A stretch of DNA of 64,000 nt from Chitinibacter sp046530675 (lineage in GTDB: Bacteria > Pseudomonadota > Gammaproteobacteria > Burkholderiales > Chitinibacteraceae). Positions 51,851 through 59,925 of this stretch are shown piece by piece (positions within the stretch are counted from its first letter, which is position 1; each line of letters opens with the position of its first letter). The translations under genes were made by a program, and so were the position numbers. The notes under the pieces are model-generated. The model was not told the DNA's origin, made no database searches, and saw only the letters and a list, made by a program, of their open reading frames with translations. The stretch covers positions 124,001-188,000 of the forward strand of contig NZ_CP172558.1 in the NCBI RefSeq assembly GCF_046530675.1, written 5' to 3'.

Positions 51851-52668
51851 TGATCATTACCTTTATCGGTGGCGGTAATATGGCCACCGCCATGATTGGC
51901 GGCATGCTGGCACAAGGCTTTAGCGGCAATGAAATTCATGTTGTCGAGCCAGACGAAACCAAACGTGCGCAATTAAATGCTCAATACGGCATCAGTACTT
52001 CCGCGCCCGGTGAAGCACTGCCAAAAAGTACCGCGATTCTGTTTGCCGTTAAACCACAACAATTCAAGGCGGTGACCGCCGAAGTCTTGCCACAATTAGA
52101 TGATGCACTAGTGATTTCGATTGCAGCGGGAATTCGTGTCGATACACTATCCCGGTTTCTGGCTGGACACCAACGTATCATTCGCGTCATGCCCAATACC
52201 CCTGCCCTAGTGCAAGCCGGCATTTCCGGCGTTTATGCGGGAGAAGCCGTCAGCGAAGCAGACCGTGAACTCACCCGCCGGATTCTGGCGTCGATTGGCG
52301 AGCAAGTCTGGGTCGACGACGAGCATCAGATTGACGGCATTACCGCCATCTCCGGCAGCGGACCGGCGTATATTTTTTACTTTATGGAAGCACTGCAGGC
52401 CGCTGCGCGCGCGCAAGGCTTTGAACCCGAAATTGCTCACAAACTGGCGTATCAAACTTTCGCCGGCGCAGTCAAACTGGCGCTCAGCAGTGAAGACGAT
52501 GCGGGAACTTTGCAGCAGAAAGTCACCTCAAAAGGCGGCACAACCGAACGCGCGATCAAAGCGCTCGATACCAGCCAGGTGCGCTCGACGATCATCGCAG
52601 CAGCAGGTGCTGCCGCAGCCCGTTCACGCGAACTGGGCGAAGAGCTGGGTCGTGATATCGAGCCATAA
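51850..52668 (+). CDS. proC: Pyrroline-5-carboxylate reductase ProC
   Basis: ProC makes proline from pyrroline-5-carboxylate with NAD(P)H. The 272-residue protein begins with IITFIGGGNMATAMIGGML, the dinucleotide-binding loop, has MPNTPALVQAGISGVYAG, and the C-terminal dimer helices with ITAISGSGPAYIFYFMEAL and VTSKGGTTERAIKAL. Its first base is the last base of the yggS stop codon. YggT follows after 5 nt. Confidence 0.96.
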   Translation: MIITFIGGGNMATAMIGGMLAQGFSGNEIHVVEPDETKRAQLNAQYGISTSAPGEALPKSTAILFAVKPQQFKAVTAEVLPQLDDALVISIAAGIRVDTLSRFLAGHQRIIRVMPNTPALVQAGISGVYAGEAVSEADRELTRRILASIGEQVWVDDEHQIDGITAISGSGPAYIFYFMEALQAAARAQGFEPEIAHKLAYQTFAGAVKLALSSEDDAGTLQQKVTSKGGTTERAIKALDTSQVRSTIIAAAGAAAARSRELGEELGRDIEP

Positions 52669-52673
52669 AAGGG

Positions 52674-53264
52674 ATGAACATGTTCAACAGCATTCTGGAT
52701 TTTTTAATCCGCAACTTGCTTGAGTTTTTAATTCTGCTGCTGCTAACGCGTTTTTACCTGCAGGCTGCCAAAGTCTCTTTTCGGCATCCGCTAGGGCAAT
52801 TTGTTCTGGCTTTGACGAACTGGCTGGTCTTGCCGGTGCGCAAAATCATTCCGCCGATCAAAGGCTACGACAGCACCAGCATGGTCATGGCCTGGCTGAT
52901 CGCGCTGATCATGCACTCGCTGCTACTGGCCATTACACCATGGCCTTATGATTTTGCCTCTGGCTCATCGCTGCTCGCTCTGGCACTGACCGCGACATTG
53001 GAACTGGTCAAAATGTCGTTGTATTTGCTGTTTGCTGCAGTCATTGGTCAGGTTCTGATGAGCTGGCTAGCGCCGTACAATCCGCTCATGACTATGCTCA
53101 CTGGACTCACTGCGCCTTTTTTGCGGCCGATTCAGAAAATCATTCATCCGATTGGCGGCATCGACATTTCACCGCTGCTGCTGATTCTGGCGATTCAACT
53201 TTGCCTGATGATCGTCGGCCAACTCGAACCGATGATTCTGCAAAGCGTGAAGCTGATCGGATAA
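52674..53264 (+). CDS. yggT: YggT family membrane protein
   Basis: The 196-residue protein has two YGGT repeats, each with a pair of membrane helices and the motif around SFRHPLGQFVLALTNWLVLP (first copy) and YNPLMTMLTGLTAPFLRPI (second copy). Role not well known; the family is linked to osmotic tolerance and, in organisms with plastids, to membrane complex assembly. It is positioned 5 nt after proC and 3 nt before the DUF167 gene, as in many proteobacteria. Confidence 0.93.
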   Translation: MNMFNSILDFLIRNLLEFLILLLLTRFYLQAAKVSFRHPLGQFVLALTNWLVLPVRKIIPPIKGYDSTSMVMAWLIALIMHSLLLAITPWPYDFASGSSLLALALTATLELVKMSLYLLFAAVIGQVLMSWLAPYNPLMTMLTGLTAPFLRPIQKIIHPIGGIDISPLLLILAIQLCLMIVGQLEPMILQSVKLIG

Positions 53265-53267
53265 ACC

Positions 53268-53552
53268 ATGAGCTGGTACAGCGTCGACGGAGTTCAAATC
53301 ACGCTACGGCTGCACATCCAGCCCGGTGCGAAAAAAACCGAATGTGCGGGGCTGTATGGCGAGGCAATGAAAATTCGCCTCGCTGCCCCGCCCGTCGACG
53401 GCAAAGCCAACCAGTCGCTGATCGTCTGGCTGGCTGATTTTTTCAAAGTGCCGCAACGCCAAGTGCAAATCAAAAGCGGCGAAACCAATCGCCGCAAAGT
53501 AGTCTGCATTAGTGGCAGCGGGGTATTGCCATCAACCCTAAACCCCAATTAA
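53268..53552 (+). CDS. yggU: DUF167 (YggU) family protein
   Basis: A 94-residue small protein with the YggU fold: LRLHIQPGAKKTECAGLYG, MKIRLAAPPVDGKANQSLIVWLADFF (split at KIRLAAPPVDGKAN) and VQIKSGETNRRKVV. Its biochemical role is unknown. It closes the yggS-proC-yggT operon. Its stop codon is 1 nt from the stop of the convergent FxsA gene, and a degraded 49-bp repeat may span both stops. Confidence 0.93.
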   Translation: MSWYSVDGVQITLRLHIQPGAKKTECAGLYGEAMKIRLAAPPVDGKANQSLIVWLADFFKVPQRQVQIKSGETNRRKVVCISGSGVLPSTLNPN

Positions 53553-53569
53553 TCTAGCGATCAATACGT
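53521..53569. repeat. Possible degraded 49-bp GGGTAT element (copy 8)
   Basis: GGGTATTG (53521-53528) and CAATACGT (53562-53569) pair at 6 of 8 positions and span exactly 49 bp, covering both convergent stop codons (53550-53556). Much of it is coding, so chance similarity is possible. Confidence 0.3.
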
Positions 53570-53991
53570 GGCGGGGTATTTGTAGCATCGGCGGCATTTT
53601 GCGGATCAACCCGGCGATATTCACCATCAATCACGCCATCCTGCACCGGCGTACTGCCACTACGAGCAGCAGTCGACGTCCACCACGGCAACAGCAAAAT
53701 CAGTCCAATCACATCGCCAATCACGCCGGGAATAATAAACAGCAAGGCAGCAATATAGTAACGCGCGACGCTCATCAGGCTATTAATCCCAAGTCGGCCA
53801 GTGCGCAGATCACTCATCAGCGTCAAACCAATCGCCAGCCGTTGATGACGCAACATCAGTACCCCGACAGCAAAACTTAGCAGTACAATCAGCAAAGTCG
53901 CCAGCGAGCCAATCGCGTCGGCCAGCCAGAACAGCGACATCATTTCCAACACTGGATAAGCCAGAATACTGGCAAAGATTAAATACGGCAT
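53554..53991 (-). CDS. fxsA: FxsA family membrane protein
   Basis: A 145-residue inner membrane protein with the FxsA core (four hydrophobic segments: YLIFASILAYPVLEMMSLFWL, ATLLIVLLSFAVGVLMLRHQ, VARYYIAALLFIIPGVIGDV, IGLILLLPWW) and a polar cytoplasmic tail. In E. coli excess FxsA relieves phage T7 exclusion by the F plasmid; its normal role is unknown. Its ATG (53991-53989) shares two bases with the divergent cutA ATG (53990-53992), so each promoter must lie inside the other gene. Confidence 0.9.
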   Translation of the reverse strand: MPYLIFASILAYPVLEMMSLFWLADAIGSLATLLIVLLSFAVGVLMLRHQRLAIGLTLMSDLRTGRLGINSLMSVARYYIAALLFIIPGVIGDVIGLILLLPWWTSTAARSGSTPVQDGVIDGEYRRVDPQNAADATNTPPRIDR

Positions 53992-54328
53992 GCAAACTCC
54001 TCATGATTCGCTCGTAGTATGCTGCAATTGCCCCGATGAGACCAGCGCCCACCTGCTGGCACAGGGCATTATTACAGCCCGTCTGGCTGCTTGTGTGAAC
54101 CAAATGGCCGCAGTAAAGTCTAGCTATCACTGGCACGGCAAGATCGAACAAATGACCGAAGTGCCATTGATGATTAAAACCACCGTCGCAGCCTATCCGC
54201 AGCTGGAACAGTGGCTACTTGAACATCATCCTTATGAAGTGCCAGAGATTATCGCGCTGCCGATTATCGCAGGAGCGGCCAGCTATCTGGACTGGATCGC
54301 CAAAGAAGTTAACCTGGATCAGAAATAA
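53990..54328 (+). CDS. cutA: Divalent cation tolerance protein CutA
   Basis: CutA is a small trimeric protein built like PII. The 112 residues show VVCCNCPDETSAHLLAQGII, ITARLAACVNQMAAVKSSYHW and the C-terminal EVPEIIALPIIAGAASYLDW. It is linked to copper tolerance and, in E. coli, lies next to dsbD as here (dsbD starts 2 nt after its stop). The ATG overlaps the divergent fxsA ATG; an alternative start further in would remove the first conserved strand, so the overlap is likely real. Confidence 0.93.
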   Translation: MQTPHDSLVVCCNCPDETSAHLLAQGIITARLAACVNQMAAVKSSYHWHGKIEQMTEVPLMIKTTVAAYPQLEQWLLEHHPYEVPEIIALPIIAGAASYLDWIAKEVNLDQK

Positions 54329-54330
54329 CT

Positions 54331-55896
54331 ATGTTGCGTCTGCCTCAATTCATTAGCTGCCTGCTACTGGGTCTGTTTTCAATCCTGGCCTGGGGAAATA
54401 GTGAATTTTTACCGCCGGAAAAAGCATTTCGCGCCGAATTGACCCGGATCGATGCCAAAACCATCGAAGCCCGCTTCACCATTGCGCCAGGCTACTACCT
54501 GTACCGGGACCGTATCCAGATCAGCGCCAATGGTCTTGTGCTCTCTACGCAAATACCCCCTGGCGAGATCAAGAACGACCCCAGCTTTGGCAAAGTCGCT
54601 GTTTTTCACAAGCAATTGATTATCAGACTGAGCACCCCGCAAGCGATTGGCGCACAGCAAGCCTTCACACTGAAATATCAAGGTTGCGCCGAGGCTGGCA
54701 TTTGTTACCCGCCACAAACGCAAACGATCAAACTGGGGGAATCCAAATCTCCTGCGCTCAAACAGCTTTTCGGTGCACAAAACAACGTAAACCCACCTAC
54801 CCCCGAGCAACAATTTTTCGGGGGTAGTTTTTTTGGCACGCTGGGAGTGTTCTTTCTCGCAGGCATTGCACTGGCACTGACTGCCTGCATGTACCCCTTG
54901 ATTCCGATTGTCTCGGGCATTGTCATCGGCCAGCACAAAACGCACCGCTGGCATGCTTTCAGCCTGACTTTTGTTTACGTACAAGGGATGGCAATTTCTT
55001 ATACGGTCATTGGCGTGGCGGCGGCACTCACCGGCACTCTGCTCGTCGTTGCCTTGCAGCAGCCCTGGGTCATTGCGTTATTTGCACTGTTTTTTGTCGC
55101 AATGGCATTGTCAATGTTCGGCCTGTTCAACGTGCAGCTTCCCGCCTCGCTACAAAGCAGATTAAGTAGCGCAAGCATGAAACTGCCGGGTGGAAAATGG
55201 ACTTCAGTGCTCTTGATGGGGTTGCTGTCCGCACTGATTATCGGCCCCTGCATCGCTCCGCCACTGGCTGCCGCTTTGGCCTATATCGGCCAAAGCGGCA
55301 ATATCTGGCTCGGCGGCTCGGCACTCTATAGCATGGCTTTGGGACTTGGCCTGCCTTTGCTGGCGATTGGCGCTTTTGGTTCTACCGTCCTGCCCAAAAT
55401 TTCGGGCAAGGTCATGCAAGGAATCAAAATCATTTTTGGGGTGGTATTGCTCGCAATGGCGCTCTGGGTCTCGCGTTCACTATGGGAACCCTACCTGGGT
55501 ATCCAGGAATCAAATCGATTGGTTTTCCAAACTGTTCGCAGCACCAGTGAACTTGATCGTGCCTTGAGCCAAGCCAAGGGCCAGCGTGTCATGGTCGACT
55601 TTTATGCCGATTGGTGCGTCAGCTGCATCGAATTTGAGCGCGAGACGCTGAGCAAACCCGATGTTCAGGCCGCACTCAAAGACTATCGGCTAATCCGGGT
55701 CGATGTCACGGCCAACAGCCCCGCTGACGCCCAATTGTTGGCACGCTATCAGCTCTACGGTCCGCCAGCTTTGATTTTCTATACGCCAACAGGACAGGAA
55801 ATCGATTCGCGCATTATCGGCTTTCAGGATTCACCTCAGTTCTTGAACACATTGGCGACAAGCAAAGCTTTATCATGCAGTTCAACCGTGTGTTGA
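54331..55896 (+). CDS. dsbD: Thiol:disulfide interchange protein DsbD
   Basis: DsbD passes electrons from cytoplasmic thioredoxin to periplasmic DsbC, DsbG and other partners. The 521-residue precursor (E. coli 565) has a signal peptide, the N-terminal domain with C119 and C125 (GCAEAGICYPP), the membrane domain with Cys in TACMYPLIPIVSG and GPCIAPPLAA, and the C-terminal thioredoxin domain with C429-x-x-C432 (DWCVSC). All six redox cysteines are in place. It starts 2 nt after cutA. The next gene starts 32 nt after its stop and is also a thioredoxin. Confidence 0.94.
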   Translation: MLRLPQFISCLLLGLFSILAWGNSEFLPPEKAFRAELTRIDAKTIEARFTIAPGYYLYRDRIQISANGLVLSTQIPPGEIKNDPSFGKVAVFHKQLIIRLSTPQAIGAQQAFTLKYQGCAEAGICYPPQTQTIKLGESKSPALKQLFGAQNNVNPPTPEQQFFGGSFFGTLGVFFLAGIALALTACMYPLIPIVSGIVIGQHKTHRWHAFSLTFVYVQGMAISYTVIGVAAALTGTLLVVALQQPWVIALFALFFVAMALSMFGLFNVQLPASLQSRLSSASMKLPGGKWTSVLLMGLLSALIIGPCIAPPLAAALAYIGQSGNIWLGGSALYSMALGLGLPLLAIGAFGSTVLPKISGKVMQGIKIIFGVVLLAMALWVSRSLWEPYLGIQESNRLVFQTVRSTSELDRALSQAKGQRVMVDFYADWCVSCIEFERETLSKPDVQAALKDYRLIRVDVTANSPADAQLLARYQLYGPPALIFYTPTGQEIDSRIIGFQDSPQFLNTLATSKALSCSSTVC

Positions 55897-55928
55897 TCGT
55901 GACTCTCATCTATTTTCGGAAAAGTCCA

Positions 55929-56399
55929 ATGAAAAAATGGTTCACTCTGCTTGCGCTCTTTGCGGCTCAATTCGCCTGGTCTGCCGATCCATTCTGGAGC
56001 ATGAGCTTTCCCGACTTGCAGGGCAAAGCTCAGGCGAGCAAGCAGTGGCAAGGAAAAATGCTGATCGTCAATTACTGGGCGACCTGGTGTAGCCCTTGCC
56101 GACAGGAAATGCCGGAGATGGTGCAGTTGCAGAAACAATACGCAGGGAAAGTGCAGTTCATTGGTATCGCGATTGACGAACCCGCTCCTGCGAAACAATT
56201 CTCGAAGGAAATCGGCGTCAATTACCCGATTTTAATCGGCAGCAATAGCGCGATGGATTTGATGCGCAGCCAAGGTAATACTCAGGGTGGCCTGCCGTTT
56301 ACCGTTTTTTTTGATCGCAACGGGCAGCTTGTCGCCAAACAGACCGGAAAAATCAGCAAGACAGCCCTTGAAGCCCAGATAAAAAAATACGCCCGGTAA
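55929..56399 (+). CDS. Periplasmic TlpA/ResA-like thioredoxin
   Basis: The 156-residue protein has a signal peptide (MKKWFTLLALFAAQFAWSA) and a TlpA-type thioredoxin domain with C54 and C57 in NYWATWCSPCRQEMPEM, then GIAIDEPAPAK and cis-Pro in GGLPFTVFF. Such proteins reduce apocytochrome c or copper-binding proteins in the periplasm and draw electrons from DsbD or CcdA. The position right after dsbD makes DsbD its probable reductant. ATG at 55929 is chosen because it starts the signal peptide; the frame opens upstream inside dsbD. Its stop codon lies within the loop of a terminator. Confidence 0.9.
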   Translation: MKKWFTLLALFAAQFAWSADPFWSMSFPDLQGKAQASKQWQGKMLIVNYWATWCSPCRQEMPEMVQLQKQYAGKVQFIGIAIDEPAPAKQFSKEIGVNYPILIGSNSAMDLMRSQGNTQGGLPFTVFFDRNGQLVAKQTGKISKTALEAQIKKYAR

Positions 56400-56412
56400 G
56401 GGCGTATTTTTT
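56382..56412. terminator. Bidirectional terminator overlapping the TlpA-like stop codon
   Basis: A stem of about 12 bp (56383-56394 with 56400-56411) has A and T tracts outside; the loop contains the stop codon TAA (56397-56399). It serves both the dsbD unit and the convergent arsR-like gene. Confidence 0.85.
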
Positions 56413-56436
56413 AGCACGGAAATCCAGGCAGAAACT

Positions 56437-56742
56437 TCAGAAGCCGCAGAAAACATCACGCAACATCGCGATCACATCCAGTGTCCGCACATCACCCACG
56501 CGATAATAAACGCGATTGGCGTCTTTACGCGTCCGTAGTACGCCTTTCTCGCGCATCAGCGCCAGATGCTGGGAAATATTCGACTGAGTCGTTCCAACTC
56601 GTTCTACGATGTCCTGCACACTGACCTCCTGATCAGCCAGTACGCATAAAATTTTCAAACGCAAGGGGTGAGACATGGCTTTCATCGCGCGGGAGGCCTG
56701 CTCGATGTGCTCATCATCCATACTTCCAATTGATTCATTCAT
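56437..56742 (-). CDS. ArsR family transcriptional regulator
   Basis: A 101-residue winged-helix protein with MSHPLRLKILCVLADQEVSV, the recognition helix VGTTQSNISQHLALMREKG and the wing LRTRKDANRVYYRV. It lacks the ELCVCDL metal-binding motif of ArsR itself and has only two cysteines (in LCVLA and the last DVFCGF), so the signal could be redox or metal or neither. The second Cys, three residues from the end, is unusual. It is divergent from gpmI and convergent with the dsbD/TlpA genes; its targets are unknown, with those thiol genes the nearest candidates. Confidence 0.9.
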   Translation of the reverse strand: MNESIGSMDDEHIEQASRAMKAMSHPLRLKILCVLADQEVSVQDIVERVGTTQSNISQHLALMREKGVLRTRKDANRVYYRVGDVRTLDVIAMLRDVFCGF

Positions 56743-56817
56743 TTTTACAATTCTTTATTTTGTGCTTGAGCCGGATCAGCTTTGCGCCACAAGTACGACC
56801 TTCTCAGGTTCTGTTGA

Positions 56818-56831
56818 GTTAGAATACTAAC
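56818..56831. promoter_or_regulatory. Short palindrome in the arsR-like/gpmI gap
   Basis: GTTAG-AATA-CTAAC is a perfect 5-bp inverted repeat with a 4-bp centre, lying in the 166-nt divergent gap. It could be an operator of the ArsR-family regulator; this is only a suggestion. Confidence 0.3.
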
Positions 56832-56908
56832 CGTGTTTGAAATCAATTCGCAACCGTAGATCGGCGATTATCCAGCAATCGGTAGCGAATCACCATAGGA
56901 CTTTGCGC

Positions 56909-58441
56909 ATGCCACAACAAATCACTCCCGTATTACTGCTTATCCTGGACGGCTTTGGTTACCGCACCGGGGGCGATGACAATGCCATTTTGCACGCCAG
57001 AAAACATCATTTTGACCGACTGTTCAGCCAATACCCATTTACGACCATCAACGCCTCCGAGCAGTTTGTCGGCTTGCCTGCAGGGCAATTTGGCAATTCG
57101 GAAGTGGGTCACCTCAATATCGGCGCCGGCCGCATCGTTCAGCAAGACATTAGCCGCATTGATTGCGATGTTGCAGATAAAACTATTGGTGAGAATCCAG
57201 TTTTCAAACAAGCCATCGACACAACAAAAACCAGCGGCAAAGCACTGCATATCATGGGGCTGATGTCTGATGGTGGCGTACATTGCCACGAAAATCATGT
57301 TTTCGGCCTGATCGAAGCCGCCAACAAGGCTGGCGTCAAAGATATCCGTATTCATGCCTTCCTGGACGGTCGCGACACCCCGCCACGCAGCGCCGAACTA
57401 TACCTGCAGCGCTTGCAAACTGTCTGTGACGCCAATAATGCCAAAATCGTCGGCATTGTCGGCCGTTACTGGGCGATGGATAGAGACACCCGCTGGGAGC
57501 GTGTTGAGCCGGCTTACAAACTGATTGTCGATGGCGTTGGCCTGTACAGCGCAGCAACCGCACTTGATGGACTGGAAGACGCATACAAACGTGATGAGAA
57601 TGATGAATTTGTTTCCGCAACCGTGATTGGCACGCCAACCCGCATGGAAGACGGCGATACGGTTATTTTCATGAATTTCCGGGCCGATCGTGCTCGTCAA
57701 TTGACGACCGCGCTAACCGCTTCCGATTTCAAAGGTTTTGAACACCCGCAGCGCCAACCTCAATTTGGTTACTTCTGCACCGCGACTGATTATGGTTCGG
57801 CCTACAACCATCCGGTGGCTTACACCAAAGAAAAAGTCAAAAACAGCTTTGGCGAATACATCGCCAGTCTGGGTTTGAAACAGTTACGCATTGCCGAAAC
57901 CGAGAAATACCCGCATGTGACTTACTTTTTGTCTGGCGGCGAAGAAAAAGAATTTGCCGGCGAAGACCGTATTCTGGTGCCGTCACCCAAAGTAGCTACT
58001 TATGATTTGAAACCAGAAATGTCGGCTCATGAAGTGACCGATAAAATGATAGGCGCGATCAATAGCAAGCAATATGCCGCGATCATTTGCAATTACGCCA
58101 ATGGCGATATGGTGGGTCATAGCGGGATTCTCGCTGCAGCAATCAAGGCAGTCGAAACGCTGGATGAATGCGTTGGTCGCGTCGTTGCTGCCCAGCTGGC
58201 TATCGGTGGCGAAGTCATCATTACCGCCGATCATGGCAATTGCGAAATGATGTTTGATAAAGAATCAGGCCAGCCCCACACCCAGCACACCACCGATCTG
58301 GTGCCATTCTGCTATATCGGTCGCCCTGCCCGTCTTTCTCCGGGTGGCGCACTGAAAGACATCGCGCCATCGTTGCTGGCGATGATGGGCTTGGCGCAAC
58401 CGACAGAAATGACAGGTCAATCACTGATCAATTTTCTGTAA
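56909..58441 (+). CDS. gpmI: 2,3-bisphosphoglycerate-independent phosphoglycerate mutase GpmI
   Basis: GpmI interconverts 3- and 2-phosphoglycerate in glycolysis with two Mn2+ ions. The 510 residues match the family. It has the metal motif LLILDGFGYR (Asp14), catalytic Ser64 in GNSEVGHLNIGAGR, FLDGRDTPPRSAELYL, FRADRARQLT and ITADHGNCEMMFD. I took ATG at 56909, with an AGGA site before it; the frame continues 24 codons upstream without family likeness. gpmI-envC-ctpA is a common order in proteobacteria. Confidence 0.96.
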   Translation: MPQQITPVLLLILDGFGYRTGGDDNAILHARKHHFDRLFSQYPFTTINASEQFVGLPAGQFGNSEVGHLNIGAGRIVQQDISRIDCDVADKTIGENPVFKQAIDTTKTSGKALHIMGLMSDGGVHCHENHVFGLIEAANKAGVKDIRIHAFLDGRDTPPRSAELYLQRLQTVCDANNAKIVGIVGRYWAMDRDTRWERVEPAYKLIVDGVGLYSAATALDGLEDAYKRDENDEFVSATVIGTPTRMEDGDTVIFMNFRADRARQLTTALTASDFKGFEHPQRQPQFGYFCTATDYGSAYNHPVAYTKEKVKNSFGEYIASLGLKQLRIAETEKYPHVTYFLSGGEEKEFAGEDRILVPSPKVATYDLKPEMSAHEVTDKMIGAINSKQYAAIICNYANGDMVGHSGILAAAIKAVETLDECVGRVVAAQLAIGGEVIITADHGNCEMMFDKESGQPHTQHTTDLVPFCYIGRPARLSPGGALKDIAPSLLAMMGLAQPTEMTGQSLINFL

Positions 58442-58516
58442 CTGATGCTGATTTGGGTTTAGAGAATTTGGCGATTCAAGTAAAGTGATGCACTCTTGAT
58501 ATTTCTTGAGTAAAAG

Positions 58517-59896
58517 ATGTTGGCACGTTTACTTGTTTCGCTGATTTTCACCGGCATGGCGGTCATTCCGACCTCATTTGCCGCACCTGTCGCCAGTAAA
58601 ATAGCCAGCAAATCCTCCGGTACGATTCAGGATCGTGAAGCCAAACAGGCAGAACTCAAAACCCTGCGCAGCCAGATCGAACAATTGCAAAAAAACCTGA
58701 TTGCCAATGAATCATCCCGCAATGAAGCTGCCGACGCACTGAAAGACTCCGAACAATCAATTTCGGAGGCCAATCGGGTTTTAAGCGAACTCGCGCAACA
58801 ACGCACACTGACAGTTAACGAACTGGCCAAACTGGAAGCGGATATTGCCCGCACTCGGATGAGCATCCGGGCCTGCCAGAAACGCCTTGGCGAGCTGCTT
58901 AGTAACCGCTATAAACTCGGCCAGCTAGAAGCCTGGCGCCTGCTACTCAATCAAAAAGATCCCAATCAGGTCAGCCGGGATTTGACCTATTACAAATACC
59001 TTGCCCAATCACAGCAGCAATTGGCCACCCAGCTAGAAACCCAGCTCAATGAACTCAATCAGCTGGCCGAGCAAATTCAGCAGAAAAATGCCGAATTGCA
59101 GGAAATCGCCCGCAATAAACAGCAACAACGCCAGCAACTGGTGAGTGATCAGCAACAAAAGCAGGCAGTGGTCAATCAGCTGTCCAGACAAATCGCCAGT
59201 CAGCGCAGTCAAATCCAGAAGTTGGCAGCCGACGAAAAAAGACTGACCCTGCTCACCGAGCGCTTGAATGCCATCATCAAACGCCAGGAAGCCGAGCAAA
59301 GCCGCCTCGCAGAAAAGCAACGTCTAGAAGCAAAAAGACGCGCAGAACAACGCGCCAAAGCTAACGCGGAACGCAGCGTACGGCAAGCCAAACAGGCTGA
59401 ACTGGCCAAAGCAGCAGGCAGACCGGCGCCAACGGCAGAACCAGAGGCAAAAGAAGAAGTCAGCAGCATAAATGAAAACCTGCCTGATCCGTCTCAAGCC
59501 GGTGTCAAATTTGCCGGATTGAAAGGCCAGCTTGCCTTGCCAGTCAAAGGCGTAGTAACCGGTCGTTTTGGCGCCCCCCGCGGCGAAGGTGGCACCTGGA
59601 AAGGCCTGATGATTAAAGCCAATAATGGTCAATCGGTGCATGCGATTGCCAGCGGCCGCGTCGTCTTTGCCGATTGGCTGCGCGGATTTGGCAACCTGAT
59701 GATTATCGACCATGGTGGCGGCTATATGAGCCTGTATGGCGGCAATGAAAGTCTGCTAAAACGAGTTGCCGATCCAGTCAAACCGGGTGATGTGATTGCT
59801 ACCGTCGGCAATAGCGGCGGCATGGCCGAATCCGGCGTATACTTCGAAATCCGACAGAATAGTCGCCCACTTGACCCCTTGTCATGGGCCAAATAA
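58517..59896 (+). CDS. envC: Murein hydrolase activator EnvC
   Basis: EnvC activates the amidases AmiA and AmiB at the division site. The 459-residue precursor has a signal peptide (cleaved near residue 22), a long coiled coil at about 40-300 rich in Gln, Glu, Lys and Ala, and a C-terminal LytM (M23) domain from about 330 (LPVKGVVTGRFG, SGRVVFADWLRGFGNLMIID, HGGGYMSLYG). The zinc-binding His and Asp of active LytM enzymes are missing (WKGLMIKANNG, MSLYG), the mark of an activator instead of an enzyme. It starts 75 nt after gpmI; ctpA starts 29 nt after its stop. Confidence 0.94.
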   Translation: MLARLLVSLIFTGMAVIPTSFAAPVASKIASKSSGTIQDREAKQAELKTLRSQIEQLQKNLIANESSRNEAADALKDSEQSISEANRVLSELAQQRTLTVNELAKLEADIARTRMSIRACQKRLGELLSNRYKLGQLEAWRLLLNQKDPNQVSRDLTYYKYLAQSQQQLATQLETQLNELNQLAEQIQQKNAELQEIARNKQQQRQQLVSDQQQKQAVVNQLSRQIASQRSQIQKLAADEKRLTLLTERLNAIIKRQEAEQSRLAEKQRLEAKRRAEQRAKANAERSVRQAKQAELAKAAGRPAPTAEPEAKEEVSSINENLPDPSQAGVKFAGLKGQLALPVKGVVTGRFGAPRGEGGTWKGLMIKANNGQSVHAIASGRVVFADWLRGFGNLMIIDHGGGYMSLYGGNESLLKRVADPVKPGDVIATVGNSGGMAESGVYFEIRQNSRPLDPLSWAK

Positions 59897-59925
59897 AAAC
59901 ACCGCACGAACAGGAAAACTCCGGG

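Noticed and set aside
59500..59896. EnvC as an active LytM endopeptidase
   Set aside because: The zinc-binding His and Asp residues are missing from the HxxxD and HxH positions, so an activator role fits better.
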